NCBI GenBank assembly: GCA_022823165.1
Contig: JAJDXR010000092.1
Coordinates: forward strand, 48,473-112,472
Direction of reading: 5' to 3'
Length of the DNA stretch: 64,000 nucleotides
Source of the DNA: Anaerolineae bacterium
GTDB taxonomy: Bacteria; Chloroflexota; Anaerolineae; Aggregatilineales; Phototrophicaceae
This document shows positions 41,828 through 49,612 of the stretch, in pieces. The translations under genes were made by a program, and so were the position numbers. Numbering within the stretch: position 1 is the stretch's first letter; each line of letters begins with the position of its first letter. The notes under the pieces were generated by a model. It was not told the origin of the DNA. It did not search any database and saw only the letters and a list, made by a program, of their open reading frames with translations.

Positions 41828-44485
41828 ATGAAACTTATCCGACGCTTTGTTATCCTTCTGGTTACCGTGCTGTCGCTGGCTGCGAGCGTCGCGCCAGCCT
41901 GGAGCCAGGAATGGGCGCAGATCCGCTTCGTCCACGTGGATCCGGGCAGCCCGGCTCTGGACCTCTTTATCAATGGCGAGCTCGCCGCCACAGATATGAC
42001 CTATGGGGCTTCCACCGCATATATTCGTCTGCAAGCGGGCAAGGTCAATCTCACGGCGAATCTGGCCACGACATCGGTCCAACTGATCGACGAAATCCTG
42101 CCGCTGAAGGCGGAAGCCGCGGTTGTGATTCTGTCTTCGCGCGCCGATGGGCGATTCTACGCCGTAGCTGATGATCTCAGCGAGCTCGCCTTTGGACAAG
42201 CTCGCTTCTCGCTCTTTAACGCGCTGGAAGAAGAAGCGACCATTGCAATCGGCGCTGCCAAGGCCGATGACATCTTGCAAGCCGAGCTTGCAGCGGGCGC
42301 CGGCGCTGGACCCCATGAAGTTGAAGCCGGGACCTACAAACTGTCCCTCGGCTCGACCAGCTTCGGGACGATCGACAGCAATCCGCGTTTCGATGCCGCG
42401 CTGCGGTCTGGAACCAGCCACCTCTTAATTATCCATGGCAGCCGCAATGATCCGCAGTTGCTTTCCGTTTCCAGCGCGACCGATGGCGGCGGAGACAGCG
42501 GCAGCATCCGATTTGTGCATGCCGTCGCCGGCGCTGCGCCGCTTGATGTGCGCATCAATGGTCAACTTATTCTGCCTGCCTTGGCCTTCGCCGAGCCTAC
42601 CCGGCACATTGCGCTGCCCAGCGGCTCGCATAGCGCCGCCCTGTTCCTGGGACCGGCTGAAATCATGGCCGAGCAGTTGGATATCCGCGCCGGGCAAATG
42701 AGCACTGTTGTCATCATGGGTTCCAGCGCGGGCCTGAGTATGCGCAGATTCATCGACTCTGTTGACAAAGTCGATGAAGCATCGGCGGTCGTCAGCTTGA
42801 TCAATGCGATCCCGGGCAGCGTTATCAGTCACCTGCAAATGGAGGGCGGCGCCATCGCCGCCTTAAACGTGCCCTTTGGCGAGGCCGGCGACGCAGCCCA
42901 AATTGTGCCCGGCACACAATCAATGACCGTTCACCTTGATATTGGCGACGACCGCGGTATGGTCGAGGCCTCCGCGCGCCACTTTGCCAGCGGCTCCTAT
43001 TATAACTTGATCGCCTTGCCCGGCGGAGCATTCTCGGCGCCGCGCCTGCTCATCGCGGAGACCAGCGTGCAACGATCCCTGCGAGCGCGGCCGCCAATCA
43101 CAGCAGCTGCCGAAGCCGCGGAAACCGTGGCCGATTCCCAGGTTGAGCCGCAATCTGAAGCGCCGGATAGCCCAGAGGCTGCAGCGTCTGCTGAGGAATC
43201 AGCGCCCGAACCCGAGGCGTCGCCAATTGAAGCGGAAGCGGCGCCCCAGCCCGAAGCCGCCTCCGGCGGAGAGCAAGCTGACGGAATCCCTGTCTCTGAA
43301 GCATCAGGGCAATCGGAATCGCTGCCAGCCGCAGACGATAAACCGGTAGCGACCGGGGATTCGTCAGCAGACGCCGCCGCGACCGAAGCGGCCAACCTGC
43401 TTTTGGAGGCCAACGCGGCCTCCGGCGTTACGCCTTATGCCATCGTTGCAGTTGATCCCAATTCGGCTCTGCATGTGCGCCAATTCCCGTCCAGCGATGC
43501 CATGTCGCTCGGATTGCTGCCTCCGGAAAGTAGTACCCTGGTGCTTGGCCGGCGCGCGCCAGTTGATCCTGATAGCGGAGACTTGAGTTCCTTGCCGGAA
43601 TATCTACGTGATTACACAGCGGATCCGGCCGCGGATCTGCTGCCATTTCAGGACTTGCCGGCGGCCGACACATGGCTGTTTGTAGTATACCTTACACCCG
43701 ATGGCGGTACGCTCTTCGGGTGGATTAACGCATTTTATCTCCGCGTCTTTGACCAAAATGGCGAGCGGCAGCGTTTGGCAAGCCTGGCGCCTGTTGGGCA
43801 GGATCAGGTGGGCGGCTCCTCGAATACGGCTGTGCAGCCGCCGTCACTGGCTGATCACATCTCCGCCCGCGTGTATGGGCTGAATCCCGACGCTTACCTC
43901 AACCTGCGCGTCGGCAATTCCGCCGCTTCCGAAGTTCTCACACAAGTTCCCCCCGACGCGATTCTGAGTTTCTTCGGCTTGGATGTCGCGGAAAAATGGG
44001 CTTTCGTAGAATACAAATCGCCCCAGGGCAACGTGGTCACGGGCTGGGCCAGTGTGGAGTATCTACAGCTGCTGCTCAATGGCCGGCCGGCGATCGCCGC
44101 ATCCTTGCGCGCGCTCGATCCCTCAGCCGTGCGCGTGATCGGCGATGGCGCAACCGGCGCGATCCAGTCCGCCGATCCCAGCGATAGCGACAGAATCGAT
44201 GAGTCGCTGTCCGGCATCGTTGGCGAGGTCAACGTCAATTTTGATTCAGCGCTGCACTTGCGGCGCTATCCTGACGCCACGGCGGAATCGCTGGCTCTGA
44301 TTCCGCGGGGCATCGTGCTGCTCCTGGAAGGCGTCACCGAGAGCAGCGGTTGGTACCGGGTGCAATATCAAGGCGATGTCGGCTGGGTAGCTGGCGAGTA
44401 TCTGATTCTTAGTATGGACGGTCGTGTATACGCGCGCGCCTTCCTGGACGGTCAGTTGCCGCGTTTCAACAACCAGGGCTTCTAA
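41828..44485 (+). CDS. Large secreted protein with two DUF4397 regions and three SH3-like repeats
   Basis: An 885-residue exported protein. The signal peptide covers residues 1-26 (cleavage near PAWSQ). Two DUF4397 regions follow: IRFVHVDPGSPALDLFINGE at about 33 and IRFVHAVAGAAPLDVRINGQ at about 225. Then comes an acidic Ala/Pro/Glu/Ser linker (about 415-520) and three bacterial SH3-like segments: ALHVRQFPSSDAMSLGLLP, AYLNLRVGNSAASEVLTQVP and ALHLRRYPDATAESLALIP. SH3b domains often bind cell-wall material; DUF4397 is of unknown function. The ATG at 41828 has ggag upstream, favoured over a TTG nine bases earlier. It is monocistronic. No enzyme domain is visible; a structural or adhesive surface role is inferred. 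Confidence 0.85.
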   Translation: MKLIRRFVILLVTVLSLAASVAPAWSQEWAQIRFVHVDPGSPALDLFINGELAATDMTYGASTAYIRLQAGKVNLTANLATTSVQLIDEILPLKAEAAVVILSSRADGRFYAVADDLSELAFGQARFSLFNALEEEATIAIGAAKADDILQAELAAGAGAGPHEVEAGTYKLSLGSTSFGTIDSNPRFDAALRSGTSHLLIIHGSRNDPQLLSVSSATDGGGDSGSIRFVHAVAGAAPLDVRINGQLILPALAFAEPTRHIALPSGSHSAALFLGPAEIMAEQLDIRAGQMSTVVIMGSSAGLSMRRFIDSVDKVDEASAVVSLINAIPGSVISHLQMEGGAIAALNVPFGEAGDAAQIVPGTQSMTVHLDIGDDRGMVEASARHFASGSYYNLIALPGGAFSAPRLLIAETSVQRSLRARPPITAAAEAAETVADSQVEPQSEAPDSPEAAASAEESAPEPEASPIEAEAAPQPEAASGGEQADGIPVSEASGQSESLPAADDKPVATGDSSADAAATEAANLLLEANAASGVTPYAIVAVDPNSALHVRQFPSSDAMSLGLLPPESSTLVLGRRAPVDPDSGDLSSLPEYLRDYTADPAADLLPFQDLPAADTWLFVVYLTPDGGTLFGWINAFYLRVFDQNGERQRLASLAPVGQDQVGGSSNTAVQPPSLADHISARVYGLNPDAYLNLRVGNSAASEVLTQVPPDAILSFFGLDVAEKWAFVEYKSPQGNVVTGWASVEYLQLLLNGRPAIAASLRALDPSAVRVIGDGATGAIQSADPSDSDRIDESLSGIVGEVNVNFDSALHLRRYPDATAESLALIPRGIVLLLEGVTESSGWYRVQYQGDVGWVAGEYLILSMDGRVYARAFLDGQLPRFNNQGF

Positions 44486-44596
44486 GTTAAGTAGGCGCGG
44501 CCGGCAGCCAGCAGCCAATGCTCAGCCGACGGCGCCTGAGCCCGCTGCAAATTCGGACGATTTTCCCTGTTGGCTGGCGGCGCCTGGCGCTTGGTC

Positions 44597-44602
44597 TATA
44601 AT
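44597..44602 (+). promoter_or_regulatory. -10 box upstream of the rmd-gmd polysaccharide genes
   Basis: Perfect TATAAT, 127 bases before the TTG start of rmd. The 243-bp gap shows nothing else. Confidence 0.45.
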
Positions 44603-44728
44603 GTCGCTGTCGCCAGCTGTCATTCAGTCAGGAATCCACTTGAATCAAGTCAAAAACGCCAGGTTCATCAGCCGCCGGACTGAGCCGCGCTCAGCGAAGC
44701 CAAGCGGCATATCTGAGGGGTTTCGACC

Positions 44729-45679
44729 TTGCGCGTCCTAATCACTGGCGCGGGCGGGTTCGTCGGCAATCACCTGGCGGCTCACCTCAGTCAAGCGGTT
44801 GCCAATGTCCAGCTCTTCGGCGCCACATTGCTCAAGAGCGAGACCATTCACCCGGCCATCAGCGACAATCGCTTGATTGACCTCAAAGATTATGCGCAAG
44901 TGCGGGATCTGCTTGCCGATTGCCGTCCCGATGCCGTCTATCATTTGGCCGCCCAGGCCTTCGTACCGCGCTCATTCGAGGCGCCTTGGGAAACGCTGGA
45001 GAATAACATCCTGTCCCAGTTGAATATCACGCGAGCCTGCCTGGAATTGAATTTGCGGCCGCGTATCCTGATCGTCAGCTCAGCCGAGATATACGGCCAG
45101 GTTTCCGCCGATCAACTGCCATTGGATGAAAATTGCGCCATCCGCCCCACCAATCCATACAGCGTCAGCAAAGTGGCGCAGGATATGCTGGGCTTGCAAT
45201 ACCATCTCAGCCACGGGCTGCCGATCATGCGCGCGCGCCCCTTCAATCATATTGGCCCGGGCCAGAATGGCCGCTTTGTCGCGCCCGCCTTCGCCATGCA
45301 AATAGCCAACATTGAGGAAGGTCGGCGCCGAGCGGTTATAAAAGTTGGCAATCTGACGGCAAAACGGGACTTTACCGATGTGCGCGATATTGCGCGCGCC
45401 TACCGCTTGATCATCGAGAAAGGCCGGCCCGGCGAAGCCTATAACGTGGCATCCGGCATGGCTTACAGCATCAGACGGCTGCTGGATATTCTGCTGGGGC
45501 TGAGCGAGATAGACATTGAAGTCCAGGTGGACCCGGCGCGCCTGCGGCCTGTGGATGTGCCGGAAATCCGCGGCGATTCCGCGAAGCTGCGGCGGGACAC
45601 TGGTTGGCAGCCGTCGCTTACTTTTGAAGAGACCTTAAAAGACGTGCTGGCTGACTGTCGCCGCCGGGAACAAGGATAA
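44729..45679 (+). CDS. rmd: GDP-6-deoxy-D-mannose (GDP-D-rhamnose) reductase-like NAD(P)-dependent epimerase/dehydratase
   Basis: A 316-residue extended SDR. It has the Rossmann motif TGAGGFVGNHLA, SSAEIYG, the catalytic YSVSK (Tyr in NPYSVSKVAQDML), and RPFNHIGPGQ, which is characteristic of GDP-4-keto-6-deoxy-D-mannose reductases. It would use the product of the adjacent Gmd to give GDP-D-rhamnose. The start is TTG at 44729 with a strong gagggg nine bases upstream. It is first in a seven-gene plus-strand series ending at 53305; gmd starts 13 bases after it. An alternative is another GDP-sugar epimerase of the same family. Confidence 0.88.
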   Translation: MRVLITGAGGFVGNHLAAHLSQAVANVQLFGATLLKSETIHPAISDNRLIDLKDYAQVRDLLADCRPDAVYHLAAQAFVPRSFEAPWETLENNILSQLNITRACLELNLRPRILIVSSAEIYGQVSADQLPLDENCAIRPTNPYSVSKVAQDMLGLQYHLSHGLPIMRARPFNHIGPGQNGRFVAPAFAMQIANIEEGRRRAVIKVGNLTAKRDFTDVRDIARAYRLIIEKGRPGEAYNVASGMAYSIRRLLDILLGLSEIDIEVQVDPARLRPVDVPEIRGDSAKLRRDTGWQPSLTFEETLKDVLADCRRREQG

Positions 45680-45692
45680 GGAAAACTCGCCG

Positions 45693-46673
45693 ATGGCTAA
45701 ACGAGCGCTGATCACGGGCATCACCGGGCAAGACGGGTCCTACCTGGCCGAGTTTCTGTTGAGCAAAGGCTACGATGTCTATGGCATGGTCCGGCGCACC
45801 AGCACCGTGCGCTATGAACGCATACAGAAGATCCAATACCAACTCAAGCTGATCCAGGGGGACATGGGCGATCTGTCCAGCCTCATCACCGCGATTAGCG
45901 CTGTGGAACCGGATGAAGTCTATCATTTGGCGGCGCAGAGCTTTGTGCCGACCTCGTGGAATCAGCCGGTATTCACGGGTGATATCACCGGCCTGGGCGT
46001 GACGCGCCTGCTGGATGCCGTGCGCGCGGTAAATCCCGCCATCCGCTATTATCAGGCTTCAAGCAGCGAAATGTTCGGCAAGGTTCGTGAGGTGCCGCAA
46101 AGCGAAACCACGCCCTTCTATCCGCGCAGTCCCTACGGCGTCGCCAAGGTCTACGGGCACTGGATCACCGTGAATTATCGCGAGAGTTACGATTTATTCA
46201 CCTGCAGCGGCATCCTCTTTAATCACGAATCGCCTCGCCGCGGCATGGAATTTGTCACCCGCAAAGTGACTTATCACGCCGCCAAAATCAAACTTGAAAT
46301 GGCCAATGAAATCCGTATTGGCAACCTGGATTCAAAGCGCGACTGGGGCTACGCGGGCGATTATGTGCGCGCCATGTGGCTGATGCTGCAGCAGGACGAA
46401 CCCGATGATTTTGTCATCGCCACCGGCGAAACGCATTCGGTACAGCGCTTGCTCGATGTCGCCTTCAGCCATGTCGGTCTCAACTGGCGTGATTACGCCG
46501 TGCAGGATGAAGCATTCATGCGCCCGGCGGAGGTCGACTTGCTCGTTGGCGACCCGGCCAAAGCCCGGCGTCTCTTGGGTTGGCAGCCCGAAGTGAGCTT
46601 TGAAGAATTGATCGGCATGATGGTCGAAGCCGACCTCAAGAAGCTGCGCGACAATCCGGATTCGGTCATCTGA
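45693..46673 (+). CDS. gmd: GDP-mannose 4,6-dehydratase
   Basis: A 326-residue NADP-dependent extended SDR making GDP-4-keto-6-deoxy-D-mannose. The signature GITGQDGSYLAEFLL, VRRTSTVRYERI, SSSEMFGKV and the catalytic Tyr/Lys in SPYGVAKVYGHW are present. FNHESPRRGMEFVTRK and DSKRDWGYAGDYV are strongly conserved in Gmd. Together with rmd upstream it should supply GDP-D-rhamnose. Its stop overlaps the next start by one base (TGATG). Confidence 0.96.
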   Translation: MAKRALITGITGQDGSYLAEFLLSKGYDVYGMVRRTSTVRYERIQKIQYQLKLIQGDMGDLSSLITAISAVEPDEVYHLAAQSFVPTSWNQPVFTGDITGLGVTRLLDAVRAVNPAIRYYQASSSEMFGKVREVPQSETTPFYPRSPYGVAKVYGHWITVNYRESYDLFTCSGILFNHESPRRGMEFVTRKVTYHAAKIKLEMANEIRIGNLDSKRDWGYAGDYVRAMWLMLQQDEPDDFVIATGETHSVQRLLDVAFSHVGLNWRDYAVQDEAFMRPAEVDLLVGDPAKARRLLGWQPEVSFEELIGMMVEADLKKLRDNPDSVI

Positions 46674-47470
46674 TGCCAGCGCCGCGCCTGATTGACACCC
46701 ATTGCCACCTCAACTTCAACGGTTACGCCGACGACAGACATTCAGTCCTGCGCCGCGCGCGCGCAGCCGGCGTCGATCGCATCATCATCCCGGCGATTGA
46801 CCTGGAGAGCTGTCAACAGGCGCTGGCTTTGGCCGGCTGCCATGCGGGCCTGTTCTGCGCGGTCGGCATTCACCCAAATAGCTGTGGCGACTTCAACTCC
46901 AGCCACTTGACCAGGTTGCGCGGCTGGGCGCGCCATAAACTGGCGGTTGCCATCGGTGAAATCGGGCTGGATTATTACCGGGACACCTGCCCCCCAGCCA
47001 GGCAGCGGCGCGCGCTTGAACGGCAGCTGGAGCTGGCGGCGGAGCTGCGCTTGCCCGTCATCCTCCACAACCGCGAGTCGTCGGCTGATCTCATCGCCAT
47101 TCTCGACGCCTGGGCGCCGTCCGCTCCGCCGGATTTGCAAGGTCGCCTGGGCGTATTGCACTCGTTCTCCGGTTCAGCCGGCCTGGCGCAGCGCGCGCTG
47201 GAGCTGGGTTTCTACCTGGGTTTCACCGGTCCCATCACCTACAAAAACGCTGCCCGGCTGCGCGCTGTTGCCGCCGCAACGCCGATCGATCGCATCCTCA
47301 TCGAGACTGATGGTCCCTTCCTGGCGCCCCAGCAGCAGCGAGGCAAACGCAACGAACCCAGTTATGTCCGCTATGTCAACGAGCGGCTGGCGGACGTGAA
47401 GGGCTTGCCGGTCGCCGACATGGCGCGGCAGACAACTGTGAACGCCGAGCGCTTGTTTGGCCTGCCTTGA
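46673..47470 (+). CDS. tatD: TatD-family metal-dependent hydrolase (DNase)
   Basis: A 265-residue TIM-barrel hydrolase. Metal ligands are visible in DTHCHLNF (HxH), IGEIGLDYYRD (Glu), ILHNRES (His), VLHSFSG (His) and ETDGPFLAP (Asp). TatD proteins act as 3'-5' DNases in repair and DNA quality control. It is coupled to gmd through a TGATG overlap although it has no link with polysaccharide synthesis, so its place here looks like chance operon membership. The next gene follows after 76 bases. Confidence 0.93.
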   Translation: MPAPRLIDTHCHLNFNGYADDRHSVLRRARAAGVDRIIIPAIDLESCQQALALAGCHAGLFCAVGIHPNSCGDFNSSHLTRLRGWARHKLAVAIGEIGLDYYRDTCPPARQRRALERQLELAAELRLPVILHNRESSADLIAILDAWAPSAPPDLQGRLGVLHSFSGSAGLAQRALELGFYLGFTGPITYKNAARLRAVAAATPIDRILIETDGPFLAPQQQRGKRNEPSYVRYVNERLADVKGLPVADMARQTTVNAERLFGLP

Positions 47471-47505
47471 ACGGCCCGCTTTCGCTCTCGGATTTGGCTG
47501 AGTCC

Positions 47506-47514
47506 TGCTAAACT
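47506..47514 (+). promoter_or_regulatory. Possible extended -10 promoter before the glycosyltransferase genes
   Basis: TGCTAAACT (TGn plus TAAACT) 33 bases before the ATG at 47547. Weak, but well placed in a short gap. Confidence 0.3.
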
Positions 47515-47546
47515 GCTGCTAGCGTTACATCAGCGCGGATTGACTT

Positions 47547-48479
47547 ATGGCGCGTCTGTCAATCATCATCGTGAACTGGAATGTTCGAGAATTGTTGGAT
47601 CGTTGTCTGGCGAGCATCTTTGCGGCTGATCTCGCGCCGGGCAGCTTCGAAATCATCGTGGTCGATTCGGCCAGCGCCGACGACAGCGTCGCCATGGTCC
47701 GCCAGAAGTATCCCGCGGTACGTTTATTGGCGCAGGAGCGGAACGTCGGTTTCACTCGCGGGAATAATATCGGCCTGGCGCAGGCGCAAGGCGACTTCCT
47801 CCTGCTGCTCAACCCAGACACCGAAGTCAGCCGCAAGGCCTTGGGCGCGCTGGTCGATTACCTGGAGCGGCATCCGGCGGTGGGCATCGTCGGTCCCCAT
47901 ACGCTCAATAGCGACGGCAGCCATCAGTCAAGCCGCCGGCGCTTTCCCTCGCTGATGACCGGCATCTTCGAGAGCAGCTGGCTGGCCGCGGCGGCGCCCG
48001 CCCGCATTGAGCGCGACTACCGAATGCTCGAAACTGACGACGATGACATCATGCTGGTCGATTGGGTTCAGGGCTCGGCACTTATGCTCCGGCGCGAGCT
48101 GTATCGCGACATCGGCGGAATGGACGAAGCCTACGTTATGTATTCCGAGGAGTTGGATTACTGCCGCCGCGCCAAGCATGCCGGCTGGCAAGTCGCCTAT
48201 CACGGCGGCGCGGTCATCACGCATCATGGCGGCAAAAGCAGCGAGCAGGTTGCGGCGCAAACGCTAATCCATTTTCACACCAGTAAATTACGCTACTTCC
48301 GCAAACATCATGGGTTTGGGCAATACGTATTTCTACGCGCCATTTTGCTGCTGCAATTCGCCTGGCAATTGGCGCTTGAGTCCGTCAAAGGGGCGTTGGG
48401 CCACAAGCGCGAACTAAGAGCCGAGCGCGTTCGTCAGTATTGGCGGGTGCTGCAAAGCGGCTTGAGCGCCGAGGCATGA
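47547..48479 (+). CDS. Family 2 glycosyltransferase (rhamnosyltransferase-like)
   Basis: A 310-residue inverting GT-A enzyme. The opening SIIIVNWNVRELLDRCLASI, VDSASADDSV, ERNVGFTRGNNIGL and the metal-binding LLLNPDTEV (DxD-like) are typical of the WbbL/rhamnosyltransferase branch of GT2. WVQGSALMLRRELY and DEAYVMYSEELDYCRRAK complete the acceptor region. It would add a sugar, possibly the rhamnose made by Gmd and Rmd, to a lipid-linked glycan at the cytoplasmic side. Its stop overlaps the next start as ATGA. Confidence 0.9.
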   Translation: MARLSIIIVNWNVRELLDRCLASIFAADLAPGSFEIIVVDSASADDSVAMVRQKYPAVRLLAQERNVGFTRGNNIGLAQAQGDFLLLLNPDTEVSRKALGALVDYLERHPAVGIVGPHTLNSDGSHQSSRRRFPSLMTGIFESSWLAAAAPARIERDYRMLETDDDDIMLVDWVQGSALMLRRELYRDIGGMDEAYVMYSEELDYCRRAKHAGWQVAYHGGAVITHHGGKSSEQVAAQTLIHFHTSKLRYFRKHHGFGQYVFLRAILLLQFAWQLALESVKGALGHKRELRAERVRQYWRVLQSGLSAEA

Positions 48480-49600
48480 AGATCGGGCTGATTAGCGGGG
48501 AATTCCCGCCAATGCCAGGCGGCGTGGGCGACTTCACGCGCATTCTGGCGGAAAACTTGCTGGAGCAGGGCTACCATGCGCAGGTGCTTAGCCGCGCCGG
48601 TTCCGCTCATGCGAGTTTGCCGGTCAGCGCTGTCGCCGGCTGGGGCGTCGGCGGCTTGCGCCAGGTTCGGGCTTGGGCGCGGCGCTGCGACTTCGATGTG
48701 GTCAATTTGCAATTTCAAACAGCCGCCTACGATATGTCCGCCGCTATTCATTTCTTGCCCGATGTTATTGACGCGCCAGTGATTACTACCTTTCACGATC
48801 TGCGCTTTCCCTACCTCTTCCCCAAAGCGGGTCCGCTGCGCGATTGGATTGTCATGCGGCTGGCGTGGGCCTCCCAAGGCGTAATCGCGACCAATCGCGA
48901 AGACGAACAGAGCCTGCGAGCTGCGTCGCCTTGCCAAATGATTCCCATTGGCAGCAACGTCAAGCGCAGAAATCTCACAGCGCCGGAACGGGCTTGCTAT
49001 CGCCGCAGTCTGGCCGCGGACGCCGACTGCCTGCTGCTGGGGCACTTCGGTTTTCTGCGGCCGATTAAAGGGGTGGACTACCTGATTGATGCGCTGGCGC
49101 GTTTGAGAAACGCCGGCAAGCAAGCGCGACTCCTGTTCATCGGCGCGCGCAGCAACACAGTCGACGACGGCGTCGACGGCGGCTATCTGCATGACCTGGA
49201 CGACAGAATCCGCCGGCGCGGCTTGGCGGATGTGGTGCATTATACGGGTTACCTGCCAGACGAAGAGGTGTCGGCCTGGCTGGGCGCGGTCGATATCATG
49301 GCGCTTCCTTACCTGGACGGCGCCTCCGTCCGACGGGGCAGCCTAATGGCGGCCTTGCATCACGGTTGCGCCATAATAACTACCGAACCTGCCCCTGCCG
49401 AGCCAGCCTTCAAGCACAAATCTAACCTGTGGCTGGCGCCGCCTCATTCATCCGAAGCTATCGAAAATGCCGTCCTGCAGCTTATGGACGACCCAAAGCA
49501 GATGGCGACGCTGCGCAGTGGCGCTGAGGACTTGGGCAATACCTTTGCCTGGGATGGCATCACGCGCGACACCATTGCTTTCTACCAGTCTTGTCTGTGA
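48476..49600 (+). CDS. Family 4 (GT-B) glycosyltransferase
   Basis: A 374-residue retaining glycosyltransferase. The N-terminal domain opens MKIGLISGEFPPMPGGVGDF with the glycine loop. The C-terminal domain has LGHFGFLRPIKGVDYLIDAL and the nucleotide-sugar region PYLDGASVRRGSLMAALHHG, with Arg/Gly in place of the common E-x7-E pattern. The start at 48476 overlaps the previous stop by four bases; a longer frame would start inside that gene. It is probably part of surface glycan assembly with its neighbours; the donor is not determined. Confidence 0.88.
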   Translation: MKIGLISGEFPPMPGGVGDFTRILAENLLEQGYHAQVLSRAGSAHASLPVSAVAGWGVGGLRQVRAWARRCDFDVVNLQFQTAAYDMSAAIHFLPDVIDAPVITTFHDLRFPYLFPKAGPLRDWIVMRLAWASQGVIATNREDEQSLRAASPCQMIPIGSNVKRRNLTAPERACYRRSLAADADCLLLGHFGFLRPIKGVDYLIDALARLRNAGKQARLLFIGARSNTVDDGVDGGYLHDLDDRIRRRGLADVVHYTGYLPDEEVSAWLGAVDIMALPYLDGASVRRGSLMAALHHGCAIITTEPAPAEPAFKHKSNLWLAPPHSSEAIENAVLQLMDDPKQMATLRSGAEDLGNTFAWDGITRDTIAFYQSCL

Positions 49601-49612
49601 CGGCGAGCGCTT

